DNA of 64,000 nucleotides from Siderastrea radians (GCA_964017195.1 OZ024897.1:36595036-36659035), one strand, 5' to 3'. Shown: positions 46,931-60,300, numbered from the stretch's first letter. Notes: a model not told the origin generated them from the sequence alone. Translations and numbers: made by a program.

Positions 46931-48850
46931 GGCCTCTGTAATAAGAGTTGCCTTTCCGCAGTATAAGCAGATCATTGGATGGAAGTGATTTTAAGTCCCA
47001 TTTTAAAAATGACGGAGGGTGGGAGCAAATTCATAGGCTGATGGTTTGCTTTTTTATATCCCTAAAAGTACTCCGCTAGTCTTTGGGTGCGGAACAACAA
47101 TTCCCAAAAGAACGCTTACCGGTATTCTGAAAACGGAATACTTTCGACGGGGGTGACCTGAGAACTGTCATATCTGCGCATTTGAAGGTTGGGATGTTGC
47201 TGGCAACATTTTTTGTCGCCCAACTTTCCCCCAAAGGAAGGTGGCATATTGCGCTTATTCCAAGTATACTGTATTCGGTTATCTGCTATAAGGAGCAGAA
47301 TGATCAGAATGCCATTTCATTCATGAAGAAATAATTGTAGTTGCCAAAAGATCGCGATAACCCGCTTTTCTTAGTGTACATGTAGTCTCAACAGAATGCG
47401 CTCCCTGTCTCAATCCCCCTAAATGTTCCTGCCAGAATCTACCTTTCCCCAGAACAATGCTTGGCAAAGTTTTACATCCTCCCGAAATACCGAAGCGACA
47501 AATTTCAAACCTCCAAAGCTCTTTGCACCTGCCCGTCAACGTTAATGCAAAGTATCCCCGTGGGTTTCAAATGTACAGTGCAATGAAAAAGAGTTTAAAA
47601 AAATGCTAAATGCTTTACGGCTCTTTGTATAGTCATTGTAGGGGTTATACCAGAGGTGTTTGGAAGTATGCGGGTATTTCTATACAATTTAACCAGGTAG
47701 GGCACTCTAGCTGCTACCAACTGTATACAGCGATCAAATGAACGGGGGTGTACCAGATTGTCGGTTGACCATGAGACGGGTTTTATCGGTCAGGGTGCAT
47801 TTCTTATACCAGAGAAAGGAGCTTATCAGAAATTGGGGAGTGGGAACGGGCAGAATTCAATTTTAAAAAACTCTAATATTTAATCCTCATCTACTTTTTT
47901 TTTTTTGCATTCTCCACATGAGATACCTTATTTGTGTAACTCGTTTTTATACAGAATAATTAAGCCAACCATTTATACCATAAAATTTGTACTGTCATAC
48001 AAACACGGTCTTTTTGTCATCAGAAACGTTTATAAATGTTGTTTAATTGTAATTGTTTATGACCTGTGCAATTGAGACAATAAAAGGGTACCGGTATCAA
48101 GCTGTCAATGAAACGTTAAGGGGAGCTTGGTTTCCTCTGAGCTATAATGAGTAATCAATTAAACATTTTTTTAGAACTTGTGCTAATCTGGTTGCTTCTC
48201 GCGTTGTAGAAACGAACAAAATGTATTTGAGATGCCTTGTATCTCATGTATAAAAAAATACTAACTTCTCCTCGCCCAGCCAACGCTCAGAGAGAATTTT
48301 GGGTGGTTGGGTAAGCAAGTGTTGTAACAGTCATGCAGTGGTTTGATAACTTTCAGAGATAAAGTCAAACAACTAAATGATTGTCACACCACGTATTTAC
48401 TGGGGCGGAGAGAGTGCTGCTAATCAAAGTGAGCGCGGGCGTAAGAGAAGAAAGCTAGCTCCTCAAACAAACGCTCATCTTGGGCGCTTGAGAATACGTA
48501 AAACAAAAACAACAAAGGCGAAAAACGGATGCACGATAAAAAAGAAAAAGAAAACCAAGATTTGTGGGAAATACGCATAAAAGGGAAGGCTTCTGTAAAC
48601 ACCACCTGTTACTCGTGCTAAAGGCCAAAGGGTAATTTCGAAGAAACCTGACCTCTGAAGAGGCTGTATTTCGCATCAAGCGGATTTGACACATCCAACA
48701 TCTCTGAGTACAACTTTGGTTAACGATGACAATCAAAATTTGTGTAACACCATTCAACAAGGCTTTAAAATTTAGCTTTCAAAATCAATAAAAATTGATT
48801 CTCTGTTGGAGAATATTGTGCACAGAGAAACGTTTTCGGGCCCTGGTTTA
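46931..48850. other. Intergenic, nothing recognised
   Basis: Includes poly-T near 47900 and several short open frames (47321-47539, 48377-48760) that are not protein-like. No RNA gene was seen. Confidence 0.35.
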
Positions 48851-48854
48851 ACAA

Positions 48855-49117
48855 TGTCGAAGGTAGTGTCGTGTAATAGGTTGCCCGAGGAAATTTGATG
48901 TTCAAACAAATATTACGTTCGAGGGCTTTTATGAAGTTTGAACATCATAGTTCCGAGGGCACCTACCACGTATAGGGCCTGAGACAAAAGGACTCTGCCA
49001 GGAAATTGCCAAAAACGGGCACCATGCGCTGACAGACGCCTGCTGAGGCGAGACACTCGCGTCACGTGATCGATTTCGACAAGTGTGAGCACACTAAAAT
49101 TTAGCGTTGTACTATAA
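48855..49117 (+). repeat. Dispersed fold-back repeat plus MITE, copy 3
   Basis: It runs in the same order and orientation as the copy at 8890/14543: GGTTGCCCGAGGAAATTTG, then GAGGGCTTTTATGAAGTTTG, then TATAGGGCCTGAGAC, then the MITE body ending AAAATTTAGCGTTGTACTAT. The left MITE end is lost or decayed (deletion after GGACTC). Confidence 0.7.
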
Positions 49118-49530
49118 TTATAGTTGTCGGAAGTGTCGAGAAACGGGTCCCAGGCCCAATTTTATCACCGATCTCATGGATTCAACAGTTCCATTTCATT
49201 TCCGTTTGCCTGGTCGCAGTTTAGGAAAACTGAACCCGATAAGATATCTTGATAATGCAAGCATACCTGGAATTAACTTATCTCAAATTACAGAGCAAAG
49301 TATCGATTAAACTACGTTCTTCTAATTCTACTCTTTCAATGATACGTAAAGACCTAAGTTTATCTTTGTCACGAAAAGGCGCGCAAAAATATAGAACCCG
49401 GGCAAAGAGTGGCTAAAGTAAAAATTCAAGAAAAATCCCAAATTTGACTTTGTAAGATACTGATACTAATTATTTTCTCTTTTTGCCCTGACTTCTGTAC
49501 ATGATTTTGAAGTTCATAGATCCAGTGTGA

Positions 49531-49536
49531 TTTATT
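49531..49536 (-). terminator. Polyadenylation signal of the DEG/ENaC gene
   Basis: TTTATT on the plus strand is AATAAA on the minus strand, about 175 bases after the stop codon. Confidence 0.5.
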
Positions 49537-49709
49537 TCGTCCCCTTCTCGGACTCTTATTATGCTCTGAAAAAGAAAAACCGAGCGGAAAAAATTCTTAT
49601 AGCTTTGTCCCGCTCGCTTTTTCTTCCTTCGTTTTCACTTTTGTCCGCCAAGTTTTGACTATTCTCCTGTCTAAGGGCTAGACAAGGCTATTTCTGTGCT
49701 ATCATAGGT

Positions 49710-52056
49710 TCATCTAAATTGATCTTCTTTCATATGGACCATGTTCTTTTTTCTCCAACACCGGAGACACATAATCACAATCAGATCAACGAATTCACAC
49801 AACGTCAGCAGACTGCAGCCCAGAAACAATCCCATATTGCCTCCAACATCCGCTAAAAAACAAATAAAAGATAATGCTCAGATAAAAAAGATGACTGAAT
49901 GGGCTTCTGTTTGGGCCAAGAAAAGTAATCGTAATGAAAACATGGTCGTATTGATCAGTGGAGTGGTAGCGAGGTGAGGTTCTACACAGAGGGGGGCCCA
50001 GGCTCAAAACAGGACTCTTCGAAGGCAAAATATAAGTGAGAATTTAGTGTTGGTGTTTGGTTTTGGTGTTCTAATAGAAGTAGAGAAACCAAAACGTTAA
50101 AACTTGGTACAATGTCGTTTATAGGGTAGGATACAGTCAGAAAGCAAGACACAGACATCACTTCATAAGGTATGTACACTTTAACGGCTGTTATGTACAC
50201 TTTTGCTATTTTATTGGACTCACGATAAATTCCCTTACAAATCTTATATTTTGCCTTTGGAGAGTCCTTTTGTGAGCCTGGATACCCTGTGGGTTCTACA
50301 GTAGAGCTTCACAAGAGGGTAAGATGCGGTGGACTATTAATATTATATTAAGGAAAGTCCGTTAGATAGCGCTTCGAATTCCGCACCCTTTCTTCTCCTA
50401 GGTAGGATGGTCAGCAGTCTGATGTGACTTTTGAATCTATGGATGAAATCCCTAAGTCTGACTATTCAAAAGAAAGCTGCTGAACGAAGCTTTCCTGCGT
50501 ACTGTTTGTTATGCTGCACAAGATGGTAAACTTTCGAGTCTGTGGATGAGATCCTTAAATGTAAATGAAACCTATTGAGCTGCAATTTCCTGTGGAGCTG
50601 TTTATTATCCCGTGCGAGGTGATTCTAATTTTTGAGCATGGATGAAATCCTTCAGTGCGATCATTTACTGAAACGAAAGCTACTGAGCAGTACTTTCCTG
50701 TGGTACTGTCTATCGTGTTGTGCAAGGTGATTCTAACGGTTCATGGTAATCCCATCAGCGACCATTGAAATGAACGCTATTAAGCAGTACTCTACCATGG
50801 TACTGCGGTTTATTGTGATGTGTTTGTAAAGTAGTTCTGACTTATTTGAGCCAGTTCTCCTGTTTTAAGTTTGTGTTGTCAATTGATTGCTGACAGTCGT
50901 ACTTACATCCAAAATCGTTGAGATCGTACGCTGGTTTTTCTTCTGTTACCTCTGTATCCAGGGTTTCGAAATAAATATTCACTTGGACCATTCTTTTTCT
51001 ACGTTAAAAGCCAAAAATACAAAAATTAGCATAGCACAAACTGAAAATGTTGCTAACTTAGTTTAATTAAGAGAACCCTCTTTCATAAAAGCGTTCCTTT
51101 AACAGAATCACTAGGTGACTGATAAACCGCCTTTTGTGCACACTCTTTGGGCGACTTGTCGCTGCGTCAAGACGCCTTCCAAGTGCACACGAGGCGACTT
51201 GTCTATGATGAGAGTGTCTGAGAAAGTAGCTTTAAAATAGGAGAAAAGACCGCAGCCGCTGTGGCAAAGAAAACGAAGCTCTTGGTTCTGTTAATGATGT
51301 TGCTTGATGAAGATATGTGTGAATACCGGTTGACGAAAACGATGGACGCAGCAATGGGAGACATTGAAAATTTGTGTCATTTTATACCCACGATCTGACG
51401 CACGAATTCAAGGGGGTTTGAATTCCCGCGTCAGGTTGTGGGGACAAAATTTTGGTCTTGGTTTCCGGCGCCTAGAACTCCTAGTTTTTTTGTTTGAATA
51501 TGAATACATGAGATAATCATATATTTTTTGTTTTAAGTCCGATGCTTGTAACACGCATGCTGTAAACAGGTTTCAGTGTCTCTACAGTTGCGTTCAAGTC
51601 ACCTGACGTAGTTTTGGTATTCCTCTACTTTTGAAGTATCATTCGGTGTGATGTTGTAGAGTGGAAATATTGTGTCCCACACGTGATCTGATGGGGCATA
51701 CGCCATGGACGACTGAACGTGGTAATTAATTTTCACACATGGCACCGGACAATCACACCGACTGGGGTTGAAATCAGCTGTAAAACAAAAATAACAGCTA
51801 ACTGAAAGATTAGTGTTTACTTTGACTTGTCGTAGACACAAGATAACATTTTGATGGTTCACTTACCAAATTTGGGGAAAACACAGCTGAAGATTTCTTT
51901 TGCATTGCAAAATCTTGTTTGATTGACTCCACCTATTGGAATACTGTATGTCAAGCCAATGATACACAGATCAACATTCGTTGCTCAACAAATGTTCAAC
52001 TGTGCATTATTGTCTGCGATGAGCTCAGAGCAATCAGTTTAAGAGGGCTGTGCAGC

Positions 52057-52122
<66 letters not shown>

Positions 52123-55100
52123 TTATTTAAATCACTCTGCCATGCATGACGCAGATGAAAGAAGAACAAAGCTTTAGTTGCTAATACAAAATGTAAGTTG
52201 TATTTGTAGAAATGCTTATTATGATAAACTATTAATAACAACAATAAACGTAAACGTCACGACGTGTGATTATAAAAAAAGTTTTAAATTGATATGGTAA
52301 AGTTGGTGGTTTAAAGTAGGTTGCTCCTTTGAATATGAATAGATTCTTTTATCTTAAGTTGAAAAGCAGTGGAAGCGTGATCTAAAATATGAAAACAATT
52401 AGTTGAACATAACTTATCAACTTAAGATAAAAGAGTCTATTCTTATTCAAAGAGAGAAACCCACTTTAAACCACTAACTTTACCATATCAATTTAAATCC
52501 CCAAGGTGGTGGAAAGCAGGAGAAAAAAGGGAAAAAATACACAATATTTCGCAATATTTTACAATCAATAGTAATAGATTTTGAAAAACATTTCAACAAG
52601 AAAATCAACGATAAAAAAGTAACTTGACGTTTCGATGACTTCATGCCACATTCCACTTTTGATAATGATGACATGAAGTCATCGAAACGTCAAGTTACTT
52701 TTTTATCGTTGATTTTCGTGTTGAAATATTTTACAATCAATAAGCGCAAAGAGGCGTAGCGCAACAAATATTAGTGGGAACCAGGATTGAGGGGTTAGGG
52801 GAATCGAGAAGCTTGACCCCCCTCTGCCTCCTCCATCATATTGATACAAGCAAGTGGGCCACTTGTTACTAGACGGACAGCGTGACTTTTAGAAGACGTT
52901 AAGGGCCCTGCCTTCTGTTTCCCACCCTTTATACTGGTTGTGTGGTTGTGCATTGTTCCGCACTGCGCCGGCTTAAGGTTAATTGAATGTATTCCGCGCT
53001 TAGCCTGGCTGGATATGCGGGCCTTTTCTAATTCGAGTCCTGATGGTTCACGTTATTTGATTTCGGTCTTGTTTTACTGGGACCAGCTGTTTCAACCTCC
53101 ATCATTTTTGGCTGATTTGGTATCAGTGTCCCTGTGTTCAATCATTTCAATCAAATTTAGTGAGAAATTGAGCAACCAAAGCAGCTAAAAACGCTTAAAA
53201 ACTCAACCAACCGAAAGTGATTGGTCGCAATAGACCATAGCCGGTATGATGACCCAGATGGTGCAAAAACATAAAACAGCGTTTCTTACCAGGCATTGAA
53301 AGCATGCGGCAGTTACACGCATTGACTGTTATTCTGGTGTAGCAGTCTAACAGACATGCGTACTCCGAGTAGACCTTGAAATTGGGTTCCAAATTCTTCT
53401 CACCACAGGCGGATTTAAATGGCTTCTTAAGACTGATCATCTACGATCAGAAAGCGAAAAAATATTACACTTAGATACTCATTGTTAGTTGAGCAGCTCA
53501 TCTCCAAATTTATATTCTTCTCTTCGATAATAGGCTAAATGTAAAGGTAACTGTTCAAAGGAGTAACTAGACAAGTTTTCGTGTTCCTTGGATTGAGATA
53601 CCCCTAATAGACGTTCTTCTTTATAAGAGGACACAACTAAAAGGGTCTTTTATTATTTTGTTGAAATAGTAGTCCCAATATTTGCAGTTTTACTGCGGTA
53701 AGGTGCTGGATCAGTTATTTGTGGTCATAGTTAGTCGAGGGACTGGTGATGAAACTCGGCAGAGTCGATAACAAAGGAGGTACAACTTATGTTTAACATA
53801 CAGCGACCGTACACAGACTTTCGTTTTTTCGAACATAATGTATGGCTGAATAATTTAGGGCAACATTTCTTTTGGTCTGTTTACGAACAAAGTTATCGTG
53901 GCTGTGTACGGTCAAGGCCGACAAACGGTACTCGCAAAAACGTCGCACAAAGAAATTTATCAGCTTTAATACTCGTTGCGCTTTATTAACTATGTTGTGG
54001 TCTACGAGCAACTCAGCGATTTCAAAAAGCACTTTGGGATATTTAGAAAACATTTGACAAATCTTAATGGGGCTGTGTCGGGCGCATTATTTGACTTGTG
54101 GTGAATCCTGTAGAAGCTTAAGACACCTATTGACAGTCTTCCTGCACTGTTACGGTACTTCGCAGCAGAAATGGACCATGATCGACCAACGATCATTTCG
54201 AAACTAATAGTACAACAAACTTTGGGATTTGCCTGATGTGGTCTTTCACGTGGGTCAGGTGAGATTACAATTGTAGTTGGTTAAGAGATTCTTGTTGTTT
54301 ACGATGTTTCAAGAACCTAAACGGTAGTAATTTTCACCCGTCAAACAAAAAGGTATGACTAGTTAATGTATGGTTATGACTAGTTAATGACCTTATTGGT
54401 GACTTTTGTTTGGTTGAACACTAATAAGATTGGTCATTTAAGGTCAGTTCAGTCTGATATTTTTGTTCAATTTGTTGGTGATTTGTTTTGTTTTTCTCTG
54501 TATGTCTATTTCAAGTCAGATTTGTCGGTTATTTAATTGTTTGCCAGGTCTCTGAAGATACTCAATAAGTCTGTGCAAGGTTTAAACTAGCTGTTGGCAT
54601 CGTGGTAATGGTCTGTATTACACTTAGAAGTTACCTTACTTCTGCGCACGCGTACATTGGTAGTAAACCCAGGTGGCAGGTCCAAAGCGAGGTCTTCGAT
54701 GTTCGGATACAATTCACTCTGATCATGAACTAAAATCTTAAAACCTGTTGCATCATAGCTGTAGGGCCCATAATACTCCTCAGGCTGTGCGTCCAGGTAA
54801 AGAGTCAGTGCTTGGATTTTTCCTGCTGTAGTCACGTGAAGTTTTGGATAACCCGGCTGACCAGAGTTGAACGTGTGACACATGCCTCGCTGAAAGAAGG
54901 AGAACATTTTTGGTGTTGAGTCACCACGAAAACAACAACCGAAATGTCACTTCAAAACTTAAATTCACGCTACTGAAACTTACTCGTAATGATTCCAACT
55001 TGTTCATGTTGATAAAATGTAACCAATTTATTTAGGAAGTAAATTGTTAGAAACGTCGTTTAATTAGGAAAGAAAACGAAAACGTACCACTGTTGCATGT

Positions 55101-56040
55101 TCACTTTCTTCTTGAAACTTTGGTCACTTCTGTGTGTGTGTACATTTTTTTTTTTTTTTTGCACGGAGAAAGAAATTTGCCCGATGTAAAACGCACAAAC
55201 AGCGTCTTGTCCTGTCAATTAAAACTTTTGTTTAGTGCTGTTCTCGATTACGTAGTCGTTGTGTTTGCTCAGAAGCTCCCCAATGACATCGTCATCATCA
55301 CTGTCGTCGTCGTTGTCATCATCATCTCTTTATCGTTGTCCCTTAGTATGCTAGTCCTAATCTGAACCTATCTGTTAAACCACTCTAGAATGATTTTTGT
55401 ATCCCCAAATATGTTTGTTTGTTTGTTTGTTTGTTTGTTTATGAGACAAAAGTGAAAATAAAAATCGTACCATGAAAGAAAGGAGTGAAGTAAAGTTGGC
55501 AGTCGAACACGGTTGTCCTTGGAAAGTGCAACTCTTAAGCATTTCAGAAAGGACATGGCTGTTGTTCCGTACACTTTCTTCGATGTTAAAAGACGGATCA
55601 ATCTCTTTTTCCATGAGATGTTTGCCCAAGACCTTATGCTTCAGATGATCTTGCTGGTCGAGAAACGTCTGCGCATCTGTTCCAATAATTCTGCTTTTTC
55701 TCATCATGTTCTGGTTACAAAGAGTTATGGCGGGGTATAATAGCTTTTCAGGGTGCTCTATGTCCTTGCTGATGATGCTCTGGTTGCTGTTTAATTTACG
55801 GTAGTTATCTCGGAACTGGAAGAAAAGGAAGCATATGCCCAACAATATCAGTGTCACCCAGATAATTCTTCGTATCAGCGACCCTGAGTCAAATATGAAA
55901 TGGAATCCGTGTAGCGTGGTGTACGAGCCAAAATCTCTGATCACACGCGAAGCTTCTTCTTTCTCTGACAGGAAAGCTTCTTTCGCGTCTTTAACACAAT
56001 GATCCCTTTTCTCTCTTATTCCTTTGAAATCTGTTTCCAT
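49710..56040 (-). CDS. DEG/ENaC (ASIC-like) cation channel, complete (7 exons, 483 aa)
   Basis: Members form trimeric, usually amiloride-blocked Na+ channels opened by ligands, acid or force at the plasma membrane. Minus-strand exons: 55471-56040, 54635-54889, 53290-53440, 51867-51932, 51603-51777, 50907-50998 and 49710-49852. Phases fit and the sum is 1452 nt. Visible: HG gating motif at residues 44-45 (TTLHGFHFIF); membrane segment 1 at about 59-76; post-TM1 YPAITLCNQN; an extracellular domain with RGMCHTFNSG, CLLDCYTRITVNACNCRML and RCDCPVPC cysteines; and VNIYFETLDTE before membrane segment 2, which has GGNMGLFLGCSLLTLCEF with the G-C-S filter at 448-450. A basic cytosolic tail ends KEDQFR. 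A length of 483 aa is usual or slightly short. The start codon has a good context (CAACATGG). A splice acceptor ending at 56068 suggests an upstream untranslated exon. The ligand cannot be told from sequence. Confidence 0.92.
50400..50830. repeat. Tandem repeat of about 105-110 bp units in intron 6 of the channel gene
   Basis: About four diverged units share GGATGAAATCC, GAAAGCTACTGAGCAG or near forms, TACTTTCCTGTGGTACTG and GGTGATTCTAA. They are spaced about 105-110 bp apart. A fifth, isolated relative lies at about 58105-58250. No coding frame runs through them. Confidence 0.65.
52058..52125. repeat. TTA/ATT trinucleotide microsatellite
   Basis: About 22 units with one interruption (ATC) lie in intron 3 of the channel gene. 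Confidence 0.9.
52275..52497. repeat. Fold-back repeat with about 83-bp arms
   Basis: TTTTAAATTGATATGGTAAA near 52283 pairs with TTTACCATATCAATTTAAA near 52478. The inner ends TTTTATCTTAAGTTGA (52348) and TCAACTTAAGATAAAA (52419) pair as well. The loop is about 55 bp. It lies in intron 3 of the channel gene. Confidence 0.7.
52545..52745. repeat. Second palindrome, about 75-bp arms, adjacent to the first
   Basis: TAACTTGACGTTTCGATGAC at 52619 and its complement GTCATCGAAACGTCAAGTTA at 52678 lie in arms that extend out through AAAATCAACGATAAAAAAG and partner. The outer ends are also direct repeats (TATTTTACAATCAATA at about 52555 and 52728), as expected of short terminal duplications. Confidence 0.65.
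53062..53247 (+). repeat. Decayed Harbinger-like fragment, third member of the family
   Basis: TCTTGTTTTACTGGGACCAG with GTTTCAACC at the left, and CTCAACCAACCGAAAGTGAT followed by GGTCGCAATAGACC at the right, resemble the ends and subterminal parts of 27975-28593. The internal part is deleted, leaving about 186 bp. It lies in intron 2 of the channel gene, next to exon 3. Confidence 0.5.
53441..54634. other. Intron 2 of the channel gene; nothing further recognised
   Basis: Short open frames on both strands at 53789-54057 do not look like exons: there are no family motifs and no splice need, because the flanking exons already join in phase. Confidence 0.4.
55411..55440. repeat. TTTG microsatellite
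   Basis: Seven TTTG units just inside intron 1 of the channel gene, about 30 bp after the splice donor of exon 1. Confidence 0.85.
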
Positions 56041-56068
56041 GTTGCCGCTGCTACTGCTGCTGCTGATC

Positions 56069-57034
56069 TAAAAAGCAAAAATAAAATATGTTCATCTTCG
56101 CAAAACGACACAATGATTGCTAGAGAATTAAAACAGGCAAAAGAACCTCGTACTTTCAAAATCAGTTTACGATAATCTTGGCCTCGAGTCTCGTGATGTT
56201 AAAGGTGTTGACGGCAATTACTAGCACATTTATGTAAATATTACCCCAAAAATGTCATTAAAACTGCAATTAAAGTTTAAATAAGCTGATGTAATACGTC
56301 ATTAGCGTACATTACCTGAATGAAAGTTATTATTTGGACTGAGACGGCAACAGGGCGACTAAGTGACCAACACGATTTTAAATAAATGGGATTTCCTTTG
56401 TAGCCAAAGGGGACATTCATGTAATATAGGAATATACATATGCACCTTGGTTTAAAAAAAACAGTGTTTTGTTTCTTTCTATAAAAAAAATTACAATGAG
56501 AGCCACGCAGCGATTGACTCTACAGTTCAATCTTCCACAAGCATCATTTCGAGATTTAAACTGATGATATGACCATCTTTAACGACTTCCCGTATACAAA
56601 AAAGAAACTATGAACTATCCCTCTCGCACTTCATTTCCAAAGGGTTTCTGGATAATGTAATGACATTTTCTGGCGTTAATAGACTATAGTCTAATTTTCA
56701 ATGACTTAATTTTATTTACTAACATTTTTACAGGCTATTAGCATCCACCCTGAACAGTCACTCTCAAATGTGAAAGAAATTTGAAAAATATTAGTAGCTC
56801 GTTAATTTATCATAACATGCAGATGTGGAATAAAATTGTTTCTTAAAAATGGTCAGGAAACCATTTTTTAACTAACACATTCTAACTGATTTTTAAGTTT
56901 CAGTAAAGTTATCTAGTTATTATCAAGCACGCTCTACAGCTGAGATGTTGGTACGCTCAAATCGCCAGATCCAAAATGTTAGGAAGTCACTACAGACTTG
57001 AACGACTCTGTCTGAAGGGGGAGCCCACATACTA
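56069..57034. other. Region upstream of the channel gene; nothing recognised
   Basis: Presumed 5' intron or promoter. A possible untranslated exon ends further up at 57711 on the minus strand (CGAAAG before GTAAGC), but nothing confirms it. Confidence 0.3.
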
Positions 57035-57335
57035 AAATGCGAACTGCAAATGGGTTAAAAAAGGAACATACACCTATTTCAATTAAGTTTGCTTCAGTGA
57101 TGCATGATCCATGATCCTTGTTTCATAGATCGCAAAGGCTATAAATAAATGTAATGATCGCTTTACTCGCTGAAGGCACTCTAGGACAAAAGCAAATCAT
57201 AAAAATATACATTTGTTCTTGCTTTAGGGCTAATAGCTAGAGTAAAGCAGTCACAAATTTAACGATCATGATGCACTGCGGTCTATGAAACATGCATCAC
57301 CGAAGCAACCTTTTTTGAAATAGGTATATACACTT
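57035..57335. repeat. Imperfect fold-back repeat, about 70-bp arms
   Basis: ACACCTATTTCAA (57070) with GCTTCAGTGATGCATGAT and TTTCATAGATCGCA pairs with TGCGGTCTATGAAACATGC, GCATCACCGAAGC and TTGAAATAGGTATAT (57320). The core has no coding content. Confidence 0.55.
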
Positions 57336-57339
57336 ATCT

Positions 57340-60300
57340 GGACTGTTGTGTTATCTGTTCTTAATTCTGCTGTGGAGAGTTGACATAATTTTTGTTGAAA
57401 CAGGGAAAACGTATTTCAAAAGTAATGGTCTGTCGCAATTATACCAAGAATAGAATGGATTTTGCGAGCTCTGTGATTGGCCAAAAGAGATATTTTTATT
57501 ATAATGCATACACACTGTGATAGCTCTCATTGTTTGTTTTTGAAAGTACATTTTCCGAAAAGATCAAAATAATGGAGACGTTTTTGTCTTAGAAATCGTT
57601 ACGCAAACCTTAATTTGTTTTACAGTAAGGTTGTTCGTTTCTTCTCAAGTTGTAATTTAGAAATTAAAATCCTGAAAATCAGCTGCAACCAATGGTGAAG
57701 TAAAGCTTACCTTTCGTCCTCTTTTCCTTCGTGAAGAGGAGCGTCTTCTTTTTACATTGTAACGTTTACTTAATTTTGTAACCTTTGATGTATTGTTAAT
57801 AATGCTTCCTTAACAAAAATAGTGTCTTCACCGAGTTGTCGCATACTCTGTGTTGATATAAGAGATTATTTATTTCGTTATTTACCCGAAAACCTTCAAG
57901 GGTATTAGCAGTTGGCTTATTAACAGTTATGTGATATTGATGTAACTAATCAATTTATAGTCGCAGTTGTTTTCGTCTTCTCTTTTTTCATTTGGCTAAA
58001 TTGTATTTTTCGTTCATTTTTGCTGTTCGTCTTGTCAGTCCCAGAGTCAAACCGTAACTCATTTGAGACAGCTCTAACATTTCAGTGTCTTACAATTGCA
58101 GTGATCATTTAAAATAAGGTACTGTTTATTATCGGCTTTGCAAGGTGATTCTAACTCCAGATTCTGTTAATGAAATGGTAGATATTGAGTACGGTGGATG
58201 AAATTGTAAAGTTTGACCATCCAGACGGATTTTTTTTCAGAATTATTTCGAAAATGAAATCTGGGACAGGGAATATAGCAGAGGGCTGCTGGTTTTCAGG
58301 AGCCATGTAAAAAAGCAAACACAAACAAACCTTACTGAAGATATGAAAAGTCAGACGCAAGTGCAAGAGTCAAATTGTTTGCCTTTTCCTTGTGCTTGTC
58401 TTCCGACGCGGCTACGTTCTTGCGCTATATGCCGGCGCTTTTGTAAGGCTCGCGAAAAACATATTTCATTTTCATCGAAACACTTTTTTTCTCCATAACT
58501 CAAACATAAAGATGTTTCCCTATTCAACAGCTCTTTCGTGAATAGTAATTAATTTGGAGCAGCAAACAATTTCTGCTTAATTGAACTATCGCAGTAGGGT
58601 GGCAACCGTAACTGGAGGCAACAAAGGTGCCAAAAAGAAAGGATTTTATGGCTCAATAAAAACTTATACAAAAACGCTGTGATGTTACAAAGAGAGCCTC
58701 ACCTCTTCGAAAAGTGTTTTTTCTAAAATTATGCAAGAACAAAGACTTAATCACATATGAAAACAAAATATGTAGTTTCAAGACCTGTTTATGGTTTTCA
58801 TAAGTTTTAGCCAGCTTCCTAGTTACCTGAACTTATATAAGTAGAGTTTAGAACATTTTTAATATTTAATTCCGTAACATGGATTTATCAGTACACATTA
58901 TACTGATATGATTTTTCCATGAGAACTAAGTTTATCACATTTGAGACCATCATAAATACATGCACGGCGTGATAAGGTACTTCGTATTTCAGTTTTTTGT
59001 TTTATGGACGACAACTGAACTCCACTAATTCACATACAAAAACGAGGAACTGCAAATGACGCCGTGGCTCCTAGATTTTCAAAGAAAAAAAAGGAGAATG
59101 CAGAGGTAGCTCTCTATAAAGGAAAGGTTTGCTCCGTGGTTTTGTAACTAAATCAGAGTGTATTATAGCTTGCAGTGGCCTTAACAGGACACTCTGGGAC
59201 ACATCAGTGATTAGAAAACGACAGTCAATAACATTCTGAATTTCTCCGCGTCTCTGTCTCAAATGTCAAACGAAATCATAAGGTTAGCTGACTAGCACAT
59301 ATCAATTAAACTGAGGTGCAAGGGAAACGCACATTTCTAACAAAGCTTTGCCAAAATACGCAATACTGGCAATTTGATAATGAACGTTCTCTTTATATAA
59401 AAAATCAAGGTTACTTTCCACATGTTCTTAGAAGGAATTATACTGGGTAAATAACTGATACAACGCGTTTGAGCTTTTGTGTTTGATAGGAAGGAGGCCT
59501 AAGTTTTCTTCATCGCTAGAGGGAAGAAGAGTATTAAATTAAAAGGGAAGAAGAGTATTAAATTAAACTGAAATTGTATGGCGAGGGCACAGCTTTGAGC
59601 AAAGTAATTATCACGTACCTGCTGTCTACTTTGGTGCTTGAAACTCTGCACTCAAGAGGATTATATTCACAGCGCTTTATGGTTGCCTTGTGGTTGCCAG
59701 GTAGACGGTACAAGCAACACTGCAAATTCTAAGGTAAAATTAAAGCATGCACGGATTAAGTTCGCAATTATGGCTTACTTCAGGCTTGATTGTTTTGTCA
59801 AATTACTACTGGGCTTTTGTGCGCTACTCACCTGTCGGGATGTATTTACTGTAATCAACCGCCCAGCATCGACACAAAAGATAGGCAATGTAAAATTCCC
59901 GAAATAAAAAAGGCTACATGTTTTTCAACCCTAGACTTTGCTGGGCGCCATTAGCTATGTCAACAGATAGACATGCATGTCCCCCTGCCAAGTTTTTTTA
60001 GGAGAGAAAAAAAATGGAATGATAAATATTAAATACAGCAGAATAAATTACAGCAAGGGTAAATTGATTAAAAAATGTTGATTGATTTTCTTTTGGCGTC
60101 AGCTTGGTCTTTCGCTTCAATATATATATATATATATATTTTTTTTTTTCATACGGAAAGTTAGGCACCATTTCACGTTCCCTAAAAAATGACTTTATAG
60201 TTACAAAATTAAAGCATTTGCTATCGTCACATTAGCTCAGCTTGTTCGAGTTTCGCTATCTCTGTAGGTGATCTATGTAAATAAACCTGCAATTTGAATT

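Noticed and set aside
51919..52149. Open frame ending in a poly-isoleucine run
   Set aside because: Produced by the TTA microsatellite.
53789..54057. Extra exon of the channel gene in intron 2
   Set aside because: Flanking exons join in phase and complete the family pattern; the frame carries no DEG/ENaC motif.
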